Shown: positions 1 to 6,363 of the stretch, in pieces
How positions within the stretch are numbered: the first letter of the stretch is position 1
Layout: each line of letters begins with the position of its first letter
Assembly: GCF_017347095.1 (NCBI RefSeq)
Contig: NZ_JADPRZ010000037.1
Coordinates: 1 to 35,085, forward strand
Length of the DNA: 35,085 nucleotides
Direction of reading: 5' to 3'
Source: Sporosarcina sp. E16_8
Lineage (GTDB): Bacteria > Bacillota > Bacilli > Bacillales_A > Planococcaceae
Notes under the pieces: model-generated
Seen by the model: the letters and a program-made list of their open reading frames with translations, nothing else
The model's database searches: none
Told to the model about the DNA's origin: nothing
Position numbers and translations under genes: made by a program

Positions 1-13
1 GGAAGACTATATG

Positions 14-62
14 AAAAAGGACTATCCTGAAAAATCAGCTTTACTGACTTCCAGGATAGCCC
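14..62 (-). terminator. Intrinsic terminator at the left edge
   Basis: Read on the minus strand, arms GGGCTATCCTGG (51-62 in plus coordinates) and CAGGATAGTCC (19-29) pair around a second internal TCAG/CTGA pairing and are followed by five T. It would end transcripts coming leftward from the intron region. Seen directly; activity is inferred. Confidence 0.75.
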
Positions 63-139
63 GACAATAACTAAGTTATGGTTAGCTACTATTCTTCACC
101 AACGTCATTTGACAAAGAACCAATTAATAACTATATTTG

Positions 140-690
140 CTGAAATAAAGATCGCCTTTGAAATCGCTGCGGCGCTAGGGGATGCCTCTGGCCCTAAGCC
201 AAGCAACTTCGCCGCTTGGCTTAGGGCTTCGACTAGCTTTTCCCACACCTTCACACCGTACGCGAAACATTCGCTTGATACGGCGTTCCAACTAATCCAA
301 TTCAATCCAGTCATCAACACTTTTGAAATTGTTTCTTCATCTGTGCCTCAATTCTTTCGTTACAATAAGTCGGTGCCGTCCAGTGGAAGGTGAACCTCTA
401 TTAGTCTTACAAGAACCTTATTAACCATTGAAGAACTGTCTTGCATGGCTGAATGAATCTTTCATTAGTCTAGTGGCTATCCCTCCACGTTCATTACACG
501 CTTCAACGGTACTGTGCCACCACTTTCACTGATATGAAGAAAAGTTATGTAGTCGCTATTCTCACGCCTATTCGCCGAGCTGATAACACGCTTTTTCTTA
601 CTAATCAGCGTGCTATTCGACGCAGGGGAAGCCTTCCAAGGCGTTACCTCCTCATTCGACTTCTCGATATAACCCTTCAATTTCTAGAAA
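140..690 (-). mobile_element. ORF-less group II intron or remnant (intron A)
   Basis: On the minus strand, 286-253 form a 34-nt domain V: an 8-bp lower helix (ACGCCGTA with TACGGTGT), the two-base CG bulge, and a short upper stem. The upper stem carries a C-C mismatch and a GAAU loop in place of a GNRA tetraloop, so it looks eroded. Upstream, around 480-560 on the minus strand, lie stretches typical of a group II domain I (GTAATGAACGTGGAGGGA). No reverse transcriptase/maturase is encoded. Downstream of domain V the expected bulged-A domain VI is replaced or followed by a 14-bp hairpin (191-227). Ends are approximate. The class (B-like, as in Bacillus introns) is from memory of such sequences. 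Confidence 0.6.
191..227. repeat. Perfect 14-bp hairpin beside intron A
   Basis: GCCCTAAGCCAAGC (191-204) and GCTTGGCTTAGGGC (214-227) are exact reverse complements around a 9-nt loop. There is no T-run on either side, so it is unlikely to be a terminator. It lies 26 nt beyond domain V of intron A, where domain VI should be. Confidence 0.8.
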
Positions 691-758
691 CCTGAAACTG
701 CCTGACCTTTACCAAAATTGTGTGACCACATTTCATTTGAATCAGGAACGTATGCACC

Positions 759-790
759 AACTAATGCACCTGTTAGTTTAAGAAGAACAG
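759..790. repeat. Palindromic repeat, copy 1 (C-rich loop family)
   Basis: AACTAA-tgcacctg-TTAGTTTAAGAAG is a degenerate member of the family whose perfect copy is at 2135-2175. A half-copy, CTTCAACTAACCGT, lies close by at 867-880. Confidence 0.55.
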
Positions 791-933
791 AGTCACTGAT
801 TAAACAATTTCGCTTTATAATGGAATAACGAAAATAGAAACAAGAATGCTAATTAGCTTTATTTTTCTTCAACTAACCGTCTCTTATTATAACAAAAACC
901 CCTTTCAGTTTATGAACTAAAAGGAGATTTTTA

Positions 934-1275
934 TTATTTGTTATTATCATATAAATCTTTATACATAATACGAACAAGAGTAAAAACAAATACGGGGATT
1001 AAAAAAAATCTATTATTTGTCAGGCTATTCGCTGAAGTATTATCAAATAAAATACTTACTACTAAAGCAATTATAATAACCACACTGAAAATAATAAACA
1101 TCATTTTATTTACTGAAAAATACTCTTTTTTTATTTGAATCACTAAAAATACTATTGTAAAAACAATTAAAACAATACGAGTTACAAACAAAAGTTCATT
1201 TTGAAGAAAAAAAGTTGCAAATAAATATAAAAGAACTATTAAATTAAAAATTATGGAAAAATTAATTTTTTTCAT
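934..1275 (-). CDS. Small hypothetical membrane protein
   Basis: A 113-residue protein made almost entirely of hydrophobic stretches: about four membrane segments (roughly residues 5-22, 28-47, 57-77 and 88-105), separated by short basic links (QIKKEYFSVNK, MYKDLYDNNK). The ATG at 1275 follows AGGAG at a 6-nt spacing, a convincing ribosome binding site. I do not recognise the family. The codons are very AT-rich compared with the men genes, which fits an accessory gene in this intron- and repeat-rich stretch. It lies alone on the minus strand, with palindromic repeats upstream that could terminate incoming transcription. Confidence 0.7.
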   Translation of the reverse strand: MKKINFSIIFNLIVLLYLFATFFLQNELLFVTRIVLIVFTIVFLVIQIKKEYFSVNKMMFIIFSVVIIIALVVSILFDNTSANSLTNNRFFLIPVFVFTLVRIMYKDLYDNNK

Positions 1276-1303
1276 TATAAACTCCTAAAAGTAGATTGAT
1301 TGG

Positions 1304-1337
1304 TGTTGTTCAACAACCTGGCCCGATTATTGAACAC
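1304..1337. repeat. Palindromic repeat, copy 2
   Basis: TGTTCAA...TTGAACA arms around a loop containing CCTGGCCCG. It has the same design as copies 1, 3 and 5, but the arms have drifted from AACTAAC to TTCAACAA. Confidence 0.55.
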
Positions 1338-1354
1338 AAATTATAAAAAACTGT

Positions 1355-1390
1355 CCAACTACCCTGCCCCGTTAGTTCAATAAGAAAAAA
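1355..1390. repeat. Palindromic repeat, copy 3
   Basis: CCAACTA-ccctgcccc-GTTAGTTCAATAAG shares the CTGCCCCGTTAGTT core exactly with copy 5. It lies 17 nt after copy 2, so the two may derive from a local duplication. Confidence 0.6.
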
Positions 1391-1406
1391 GGCTACACTC
1401 CTTCTT

Positions 1407-1436
1407 GAAGTAAAGCACCTCGTTAGTGTAAGTAAG
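1407..1436. repeat. Palindromic repeat, copy 4 (degenerate)
   Basis: GAAGTAAAGCACCTCGTTAGTGTAAGTAAG keeps the CGTTAGT core and the direct purine tail but has weakened pairing. It resembles copy 6 at 34624-34650 more than copy 5. Confidence 0.45.
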
Positions 1437-1803
1437 ATACTTAACAAACTCTAATAGAATTGGTTATTTATTTAGTACTTAATATTAAATTAGTAGAAAA
1501 TTTCTCCTCAAATGTGTAATGCAAAATAACAGTACATAGTATTGCAATGTGATGATGCAGAGAATTGCAAAGAAAAACACATACCGATTTGTGCAAGATT
1601 TTACGTGGAGAGGCGGGCGTGATAGCCTGCATTGGCAGAGGCAGGTCCAGGTCCTTGTGGTGCCTGGCTTCTTGGCTCGTGCATCTTGCCAGTAGAGGCT
1701 CCATGTCAAATCAACTTGGAGTCTGCAGTATACTTTGCAAAACTATGTACGAATCCTTTGCAATTCTCTGTACTTAGTTTTTGCAAAATACACTCAAATT
1801 TAA

Positions 1804-2028
1804 TTAGAAACTAAATAGTGCCATCGCAATAATTAATACAGATGCTGCTATATAAAACTTTCCCCAGCTATTTTTACCTCTATTTTTTAATTCCTCTATA
1901 CCTAAAACTGCAAACAAGATTCCAAGCAATAAAGATGATATTGGACCATACGAAAAATCTTTAGTAATTAAACCGTATGCTGAAATTGCTATCACAACTA
2001 AAGTAAGAATTATTTTTAAAATTTTCAA
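1804..2028 (-). CDS. DUF3953 (YczI-like) small membrane protein
   Basis: I place the start at TTG 2028, preceded by AGGGGGAT, rather than at the ATG at 2112. The longer reading would add 28 non-hydrophobic residues, has no ribosome binding site, and runs back towards a palindrome. The resulting 74-residue protein has membrane segments at about residues 4-20, 28-44 and 56-73. Motifs such as AISAYGLITKDF and GILFAVLGIEELK match my memory of the B. subtilis YczI / DUF3953 family, whose function is unknown. It stands alone on the minus strand between the GC-rich insert and palindrome copy 5. Confidence 0.75.
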   Translation of the reverse strand: MKILKIILTLVVIAISAYGLITKDFSYGPISSLLLGILFAVLGIEELKNRGKNSWGKFYIAASVLIIAMALFSF

Positions 2029-2134
2029 CTCTATCCCCCTCGAATTAACCTGTTGCTTTACTTTAATACGTTTGAAACATATATATGTTTCAATTTTATA
2101 TAAATTTTCCATTTAAAATAAACAAAAATCCATT

Positions 2135-2175
2135 TTTCTTCTTAAACTAACCTGCCCCGTTAGTTTAAGAAGAAA
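2135..2175. repeat. Palindromic repeat, copy 5 (perfect 17-bp arms)
   Basis: TTTCTTCTTAAACTAAC (2135-2151) and GTTAGTTTAAGAAGAAA (2159-2175) are exact reverse complements around loop CTGCCCC. This is the best-preserved member of the family in the window. It lies 42 nt from the 3' end of intron B and could act as a bidirectional transcription stop. Confidence 0.85.
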
Positions 2176-2216
2176 GAGCTCCCTAAGAAGTCCCTTTTGA
2201 TCAAGTAAAGTTGGCA

Positions 2217-2732
2217 ATAGGTAAGCATTTGAAGTATTCTCCAGCTTTTTCCCTGCTCCACACGGAACGTGACAGTTTCCCGTCATTCCGCGTTCCATCT
2301 GACGATTTGTACTAGACTATAAGTTCCTCGTTACCCTTAGACAAATAGAGTTCATAAATTCTTTCCGCTAAGTGCTCGCACTGTGGGAATCCCACATTCT
2401 TACCCGATCGGTGCGACGAACGTTTGGAAAATAATCATTCCATTTCGCTAGACTTGGGGTTGTTCCTCCACCTCTATTACAGAGGTTTCACTGGTCGTAC
2501 CCCTACCCTCATAAGGCCAAATGCATTTTGCCATAAGACTGTACCTTCGGAAGTTCGTCAGTTCCTTCATAGAGGAACTATTCTCACCATATCTAGTTTT
2601 TCAGCCATGAGGTCTATCATTCCGCATGCAGGAGTATTGATGGGATAGTGTCAGGAAACATGGCTCCATCATTCCTATCCTCCGTTGTATAGTTGAAATT
2701 TATTATTATAAATCTATATGTGATTTCATCAC
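2217..2732 (-). mobile_element. ORF-less group II intron (intron B)
   Basis: On the minus strand, 2293-2260 give a textbook 34-nt domain V: 8-bp lower helix (ACGCGGAA with TTCCGTGT), two-base CG bulge, and a 6-bp upper helix TGACGG/CTGTCA closed by a GAAA tetraloop. A domain VI-like segment follows (GGAAAAAGCTGGAGAATACT ... CTTACCTAT), ending near 2217. Upstream, 2300-2700 is GC-patchy, strongly self-complementary non-coding sequence of the kind found in domains I-III. No maturase is encoded, so splicing or movement would need help in trans. The 5' end is uncertain; GTGATG at 2732-2727 is one candidate. Confidence 0.7.
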
Positions 2733-2766
2733 GCTATAACTTGCTTTGAACCAACTGTAGGCTTTT

Positions 2767-3366
2767 TCATTTTATATACTGCTTTAAAAATGGCTCAATT
2801 CCTGGATAGCTTTCATTTATTACGATGGAGAGCAATTGATTACTGTCGACGATACGGTGCGTCATTAACTGATTTAGCACTGATGCTAAACATTTTTCAG
2901 CATTGATTTCTTCAACTAACTGACACGTTTTTGACTCCAATAATGCTATTACTTTACAATACTCTTCCTCCTCGGCTAAGGAAAGCACTGTATCAACTAC
3001 ACTTTTCTCTTGCACGAGTAGCCGAAGTGCTAAATGTAAGCACTTTTTTTGTGCCTGCAATGTTACCTCATCTACTATGCGAATAATAGCTGGCTCTGGG
3101 GGACGTGTATGAAGGAGAGTTTGATCAAAAGCCCAGACGTAAACACCCTCTCGATTATTAAAGTAGCTCGGATCTACAAACTGTATCACACCACCACAAT
3201 CCGTACATACTGCCGTATAGTTTACAAAAAACACATCAATCCCTGGCTTTTCCACATTTCTGTATGTCCTATACGGAATAAATACATCATGCTCGCAGAA
3301 AAGACAAATAAGCGGACGGTTCAAAATAGTAATTTGACTTTCCTCACAGCTTAAATCTTCTACCAT
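2767..3366 (-). CDS. Hypothetical protein with N-terminal zinc ribbon
   Basis: 199 residues, family not recognised. Near the N-terminus, two CxxC pairs (CLFC about residue 22 and CTDC about residue 55) would form a zinc ribbon; the second reads CTDCGGVIQF. The rest (about 90-199) is predicted alpha-helical, rich in Leu, Glu and Ile, with no membrane segment or signal peptide, so it is probably cytosolic. The ATG at 3366 has only a weak AGGT upstream and starts 2 nt after the end of the preceding zinc-ribbon gene, so translational coupling is likely. Both ribbons share the pattern C-x2-C-[DE]-x2-[VI]-F ... C-x-D-C-G-x-I-Q-F/Q, suggesting duplication. No function can be assigned. Confidence 0.7.
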   Translation of the reverse strand: MVEDLSCEESQITILNRPLICLFCEHDVFIPYRTYRNVEKPGIDVFFVNYTAVCTDCGGVIQFVDPSYFNNREGVYVWAFDQTLLHTRPPEPAIIRIVDEVTLQAQKKCLHLALRLLVQEKSVVDTVLSLAEEEEYCKVIALLESKTCQLVEEINAEKCLASVLNQLMTHRIVDSNQLLSIVINESYPGIEPFLKQYIK

Positions 3367-3368
3367 AT

Positions 3369-3614
3369 CTAATCTACCTGTTTGTAAACGATATTCGTTT
3401 CCATCCCTTTCGTTAGTTGTTGGAACTGCTGAATATTACCACAGTCTTTGCAAGTAAAAGATTGCAGTGTTAATTGCTGCTTTTGCTCTTCATCAACAAA
3501 CGGTACTACATCAATATATACTTCCCGATGACTAAAAATGGCACCGTCACAGTGAGGACAGCTTAGCTGTTTACCTACAATCCTTATTTCATAATTACCA
3601 CGTCTTCTGACCAA
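3369..3614 (-). CDS. Small zinc-ribbon protein, first gene of pair
   Basis: Proposed start TTG 3614, with AAGGAAGG 10 nt upstream, giving 81 residues. A longer reading from 3767 is possible but would run into the end of the lipoprotein gene. The protein has a short basic N-terminus (VRRRG), then CPHC (about residue 19) and CKDC (about residue 55), forming a zinc ribbon that spans most of its length. Spacing and flanking residues mirror the ribbon of the next gene, which it precedes by 2 nt. It could be a nucleic-acid-binding or adaptor ribbon; that is inference only. Confidence 0.6.
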   Translation of the reverse strand: MVRRRGNYEIRIVGKQLSCPHCDGAIFSHREVYIDVVPFVDEEQKQQLTLQSFTCKDCGNIQQFQQLTKGMETNIVYKQVD

Positions 3615-3732
3615 TTTACGACATCCTTCCTTTTCTAAGCTTCGATAATATCCAAATTCCGCCCGATTGCGGGAGCATATTCTGCTTTTCCCGTGGATAA
3701 GCACCTTTTGTTCTGTTAAATTATATGAGTAT

Positions 3733-4152
3733 TTATTCCGGAATTTCAAAATCGAAATATTTTCCAATATTAGAAGAACAGCCGGTTAAAGAGTATTTTA
3801 TTCCCTTTTCAGTATTTTCACTACCGAGGTCTGTACAGGTTGTATTCGTTACTCCTTTATCAGAACCTCCAAATTTATCCTTGGAATTATCGTGGGAATA
3901 CTTAATACTTTCGCCGTTATAATCTAAAGTATCGAAAATTGGGTCGCCCTCTGTTGTTCTTCTCACGATGTGTATTGTATCTTCATTACCATTTTCGACA
4001 TTTTGAATGAACTTCAAAAGTTTATCCAAGTTACTTGTTATTTCACCTTCTTGACTGAATACAATATCGCTATCTTTAACTGATTGACAGGCAACCAATG
4101 TTGCTAACAGCATTATGGATGCAAGGATTGAAATTCTTCTTAAAAATTTCAC
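3733..4152 (-). CDS. DUF4362 family lipoprotein
   Basis: 139 residues. The N-terminus has two arginines, a hydrophobic core and a lipobox LVAC with the modified cysteine at residue 22, so it should be a membrane-anchored lipoprotein. The mature part carries motifs I associate with DUF4362: NLDKLLKFIQNVENG, IVRRTTEGDPIFDTLDYNG and a paired-cysteine tail (TTCTDLG ... LTGCSS). The family has no known function. The start is odd: the only in-frame candidate giving a full signal peptide is GTG 4152, which overlaps its own GGAGG, leaving no normal spacing. The real initiation may therefore be non-standard. It lies 57 nt after the 39-aa gene at 4209-4328. Confidence 0.8.
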   Translation of the reverse strand: MKFLRRISILASIMLLATLVACQSVKDSDIVFSQEGEITSNLDKLLKFIQNVENGNEDTIHIVRRTTEGDPIFDTLDYNGESIKYSHDNSKDKFGGSDKGVTNTTCTDLGSENTEKGIKYSLTGCSSNIGKYFDFEIPE

Positions 4153-4208
4153 CTCCGTTATTTAGAATTTTAAAATTGCATCTTTCAATAATCTTACCAT
4201 GTTAATAA

Positions 4209-4328
4209 TTAATTCCCTTTTATTGTTGGAATACTTCGATAAACAAATGAAAAAAGCACTGCTAAAAGCAATGCTAATTTATACTTGAATTTAGTGTTAG
4301 TTGTTTTGATATCTGCGGTGTTAGTCAA
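4209..4328 (-). CDS. 39-aa single-pass membrane peptide
   Basis: A short ORF starting with TTG 4328, preceded by AGAGGT at 8 nt. The peptide has a polar N-terminus rich in Thr, Asn and Lys (residues 1-17), one hydrophobic helix LALLLAVLFSFVY (18-30) and a basic tail RSIPTIKGN. This is the composition of a real small membrane protein, not of random AT-rich DNA, and the reading frame and binding site agree. It lies just upstream of the DUF4362 lipoprotein on the same strand, so they may be co-transcribed. No family recognised. Confidence 0.55.
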   Translation of the reverse strand: MTNTADIKTTNTKFKYKLALLLAVLFSFVYRSIPTIKGN

Positions 4329-4383
4329 AGTTTAGTACCTCTTTACTGGTTATAAAAAATAGCTTTAGGAGTTTCTTTCACTT

Positions 4384-5106
4384 CTATTTATCCTCAATAT
4401 AACCGTCTTTTTCATGATAAGGAATGTCTCCGAGAGGGGATTCGATTCCTTCATCATCCAGTTCCGCTTCATATTTCTCAGAGGCATCAGATCTGATGAA
4501 GCCGCGTGCCTGTCCATTTATATCGGTACCTGTGAATTCTTCAAATTTTTCGGTTGCACCATCTGAAATTCCGCTGTCGTATAATGTATTATAGTTATCG
4601 TGATCCCCGCTGAAATCGGAAGGGGTTTCTGACGTTCCGGATTTTGCGATTTCCTGGAAGCTGTCTTCGCCATCTCGGGCTGCTCCGGAAAATGAATTGG
4701 GGTTGGCCATGGTAAGCGTATCCTCTTCGACAGGTCGGTCGTGGGGGACTTCTTGTTCCGTCGCATGGTCGATGCAAAGAGTTGTGTAAGGAACTGCTTC
4801 AAGCCGCTCAAATGGTATATCTTTTTGGCAAACTTCACACTTCCCGTAAGAACCGTCCTCCATCGCTTGTAAGGCGCTTGCCACTTTATCTAATTCAGAG
4901 CCAGCGTGTACGTGCAGGGCCATGTCTTTTTCTCTGTCATAGAGTTCAGTGCCTAAATCAGCGGGATGGTTGTCATACATCGACAGCTCGCCAGAATCTT
5001 CTTGAGCACTTTCTTTAATATCTGTTTCTTCTGCTGTTATTGTTAAATGTTCCTTCATTTCATATAACTCATTTTTAAGAGTGGCTTTTTGTTTATCGTT
5101 CAACAC
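4384..5106 (-). CDS. yteA: TraR/DksA-type zinc-finger protein, YteA family
   Basis: 240 residues from GTG 5106, with AAGGA about 10 nt upstream (TTG 5103 is an alternative). The N-terminal part (about 1-85) is a charged helical region resembling the DksA coiled coil. A zinc finger follows at about 88-113: YGKCEVCQKDIPFERLEAVP then CIDH. The last ligand is His rather than Cys, as I recall for the YteA group. The remainder is acidic and low in hydrophobics (EEFTGTDINGQARGF, a GDIPYHEKDGYIEDK end). YteA-type proteins are annotated as sporulation-associated; direct RNA polymerase binding is not established. It is monocistronic, facing the men region and separated by a terminator. Confidence 0.85.
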   Translation of the reverse strand: MLNDKQKATLKNELYEMKEHLTITAEETDIKESAQEDSGELSMYDNHPADLGTELYDREKDMALHVHAGSELDKVASALQAMEDGSYGKCEVCQKDIPFERLEAVPYTTLCIDHATEQEVPHDRPVEEDTLTMANPNSFSGAARDGEDSFQEIAKSGTSETPSDFSGDHDNYNTLYDSGISDGATEKFEEFTGTDINGQARGFIRSDASEKYEAELDDEGIESPLGDIPYHEKDGYIEDK

Positions 5107-5238
5107 GTTTTGTCACGTCCTTTTTAGTAATAACAATAGTATGCTCATATACATCGAGCTTAACAAACAAAAGCAAAGATTAATGACTGTCGTTAATACA
5201 CTTCCCTTTATTTCTATCCATTTAAACATGCTACTATT

Positions 5239-5283
5239 AAAAAGCCCGAAGCATCGATGAACATCGATGTTTCGGGCTTTTTA
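5239..5283. terminator. Bidirectional terminator downstream of menA
   Basis: AAAGCCCGAAGCATCGATG and CATCGATGTTTCGGGCTTT pair almost perfectly (one G-T) around AA. T-runs occur on both strands. On the minus strand it directly follows the menA stop codon at 5288. Confidence 0.9.
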
Positions 5284-5287
5284 GTAG

Positions 5288-6199
5288 TTAGAGTAGATGT
5301 CCAATGAGTATGCCGATGCCTAATAACAAGCCGAATAAAGTATTCGTAACTGCAGTGTTTTTCATCGCGGGCATTACATGTATTGGGATGTGGTTTCTTC
5401 GGAACACGGTAATCGCCATAGCCGGCTTTTTGACACTAATAAATACAAGCAGTGCCCATGGAGTAAGATGACCAAAGAGAATCATTGCAATAATCCAGCC
5501 ATAGGAAATAATGAAAAATAGCATCAGGATTGTAATTGCATTGGAACGGCCAACAAGAATAGCGAGAGTTTTTCGTCCGCCTTGCTTATCGCCTTCTAAA
5601 TCACGTATATTATTTGCCAACATGATACCGGCGACGAGCAACATACTTGGGATGGATAGCAGAACCGCTTCTGTCGTTACTGTTTCTGTCTGGATATAAA
5701 ACGCAATAAGGATTAGTAGCATTCCCATGACAACACCGGAAAACAGTTCTCCGAATGGCGTGTAGGCGATGGGATATGGTCCACCCGTATAAAAGTAGCC
5801 AACCATCATTGACAGGACACCGACGACGGCGAGCATCCACGAGGTTTCCATACAAATATAAATACCGATAAGGACGGAAATCCCGTAAAGCATAAAGGCA
5901 AGATTTAATACGGTTTTTGGTTTCACGCCATTACGGACGATCGTACCGCCGATGCCAATAGATTGTTCTGTATCAAGCCCTCTTTTAAAATCATAATATT
6001 CATTGAACATATTCGTTGCCATTTGGATGAAGACACTTGCGATGAGCATGGCGAAGAATAAAGGGAAATGTATTTTCCCGTAAGTTAGTGCAATCATGGT
6101 ACCAAGAAATACAGGTGCAAAAGCTGCTGTAAGTGTATGTGGACGTGTAAGCTGCCACCAAATACGCCAGCCTGTATCCGCTTTTATTGTCTGTTGCAA
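5288..6199 (-). CDS. menA: 1,4-dihydroxy-2-naphthoate polyprenyltransferase
   Basis: MenA attaches the polyprenyl chain to dihydroxynaphthoate to give demethylmenaquinone in the membrane. It is a 303-residue UbiA-superfamily protein with about nine hydrophobic segments. The two Asp-rich prenyl-diphosphate/Mg sites are visible: NMFNEYYDFKRG at residues 63-74 and NNIRDLEGDKQGG at 196-208. The start is TTG 6199, with GGGAGAG upstream at about 7 nt. It is transcribed away from menF, leaving a 164-nt divergent promoter region, and ends at a bidirectional terminator. In B. subtilis menA is unlinked to menFDHBEC (from memory), so the head-to-head arrangement here unites nearly the whole late pathway. 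Confidence 0.95.
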   Translation of the reverse strand: MQQTIKADTGWRIWWQLTRPHTLTAAFAPVFLGTMIALTYGKIHFPLFFAMLIASVFIQMATNMFNEYYDFKRGLDTEQSIGIGGTIVRNGVKPKTVLNLAFMLYGISVLIGIYICMETSWMLAVVGVLSMMVGYFYTGGPYPIAYTPFGELFSGVVMGMLLILIAFYIQTETVTTEAVLLSIPSMLLVAGIMLANNIRDLEGDKQGGRKTLAILVGRSNAITILMLFFIISYGWIIAMILFGHLTPWALLVFISVKKPAMAITVFRRNHIPIHVMPAMKNTAVTNTLFGLLLGIGILIGHLL

Positions 6200-6363
6200 T
6201 ATAGTTCTCTCCCTATCCTTTTAATGACCCTATCCATTGTACTCCAAAATGGGTGGAGTGAACATATGGATTGCTTATTATGTGCTCAAACGATGCGGAT
6301 TCGGTATGATAGAATATAGGTATATGCTCTTAATCAGTCGAATGAATGTACGGAGGGAAAATA

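Larger units (their letters stand above)
1276..1803. other. Gene-free stretch with palindromes and a GC-rich insert
   Basis: I see no credible gene here; the open frames lack ribosome binding sites and overlap inverted repeats. The stretch holds three copies of the palindromic family (1304-1337, 1355-1390, 1407-1436). It also has a zone of degenerate TTGCAA-containing repeats (1510-1600 and 1730-1797) flanking a GC-rich block (about 1605-1735). The flanks share an exact 15-bp inverted repeat, CAGAGAATTGCAAAG at 1558-1572 and its complement at 1756-1770. Confidence 0.6.

Noticed and set aside
477..680. 67-aa minus-strand frame
   Set aside because: It coincides with group II intron domain I-like sequence; better explained as ribozyme RNA.
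684..830. About 47 open codons on the minus strand ending GKGQAVSGF
   Set aside because: It looks protein-like but has no start signal, includes palindrome copy 1 and ends at the intron edge; too weak to call a gene or an exon.
1468..1814. Several 60-78-aa frames on both strands
   Set aside because: They cross the inverted repeat and GC-rich insert, have no binding sites and no recognisable motifs.
2424..2648. 74-aa plus-strand frame
   Set aside because: It is antisense to intron B and made of structured RNA sequence.
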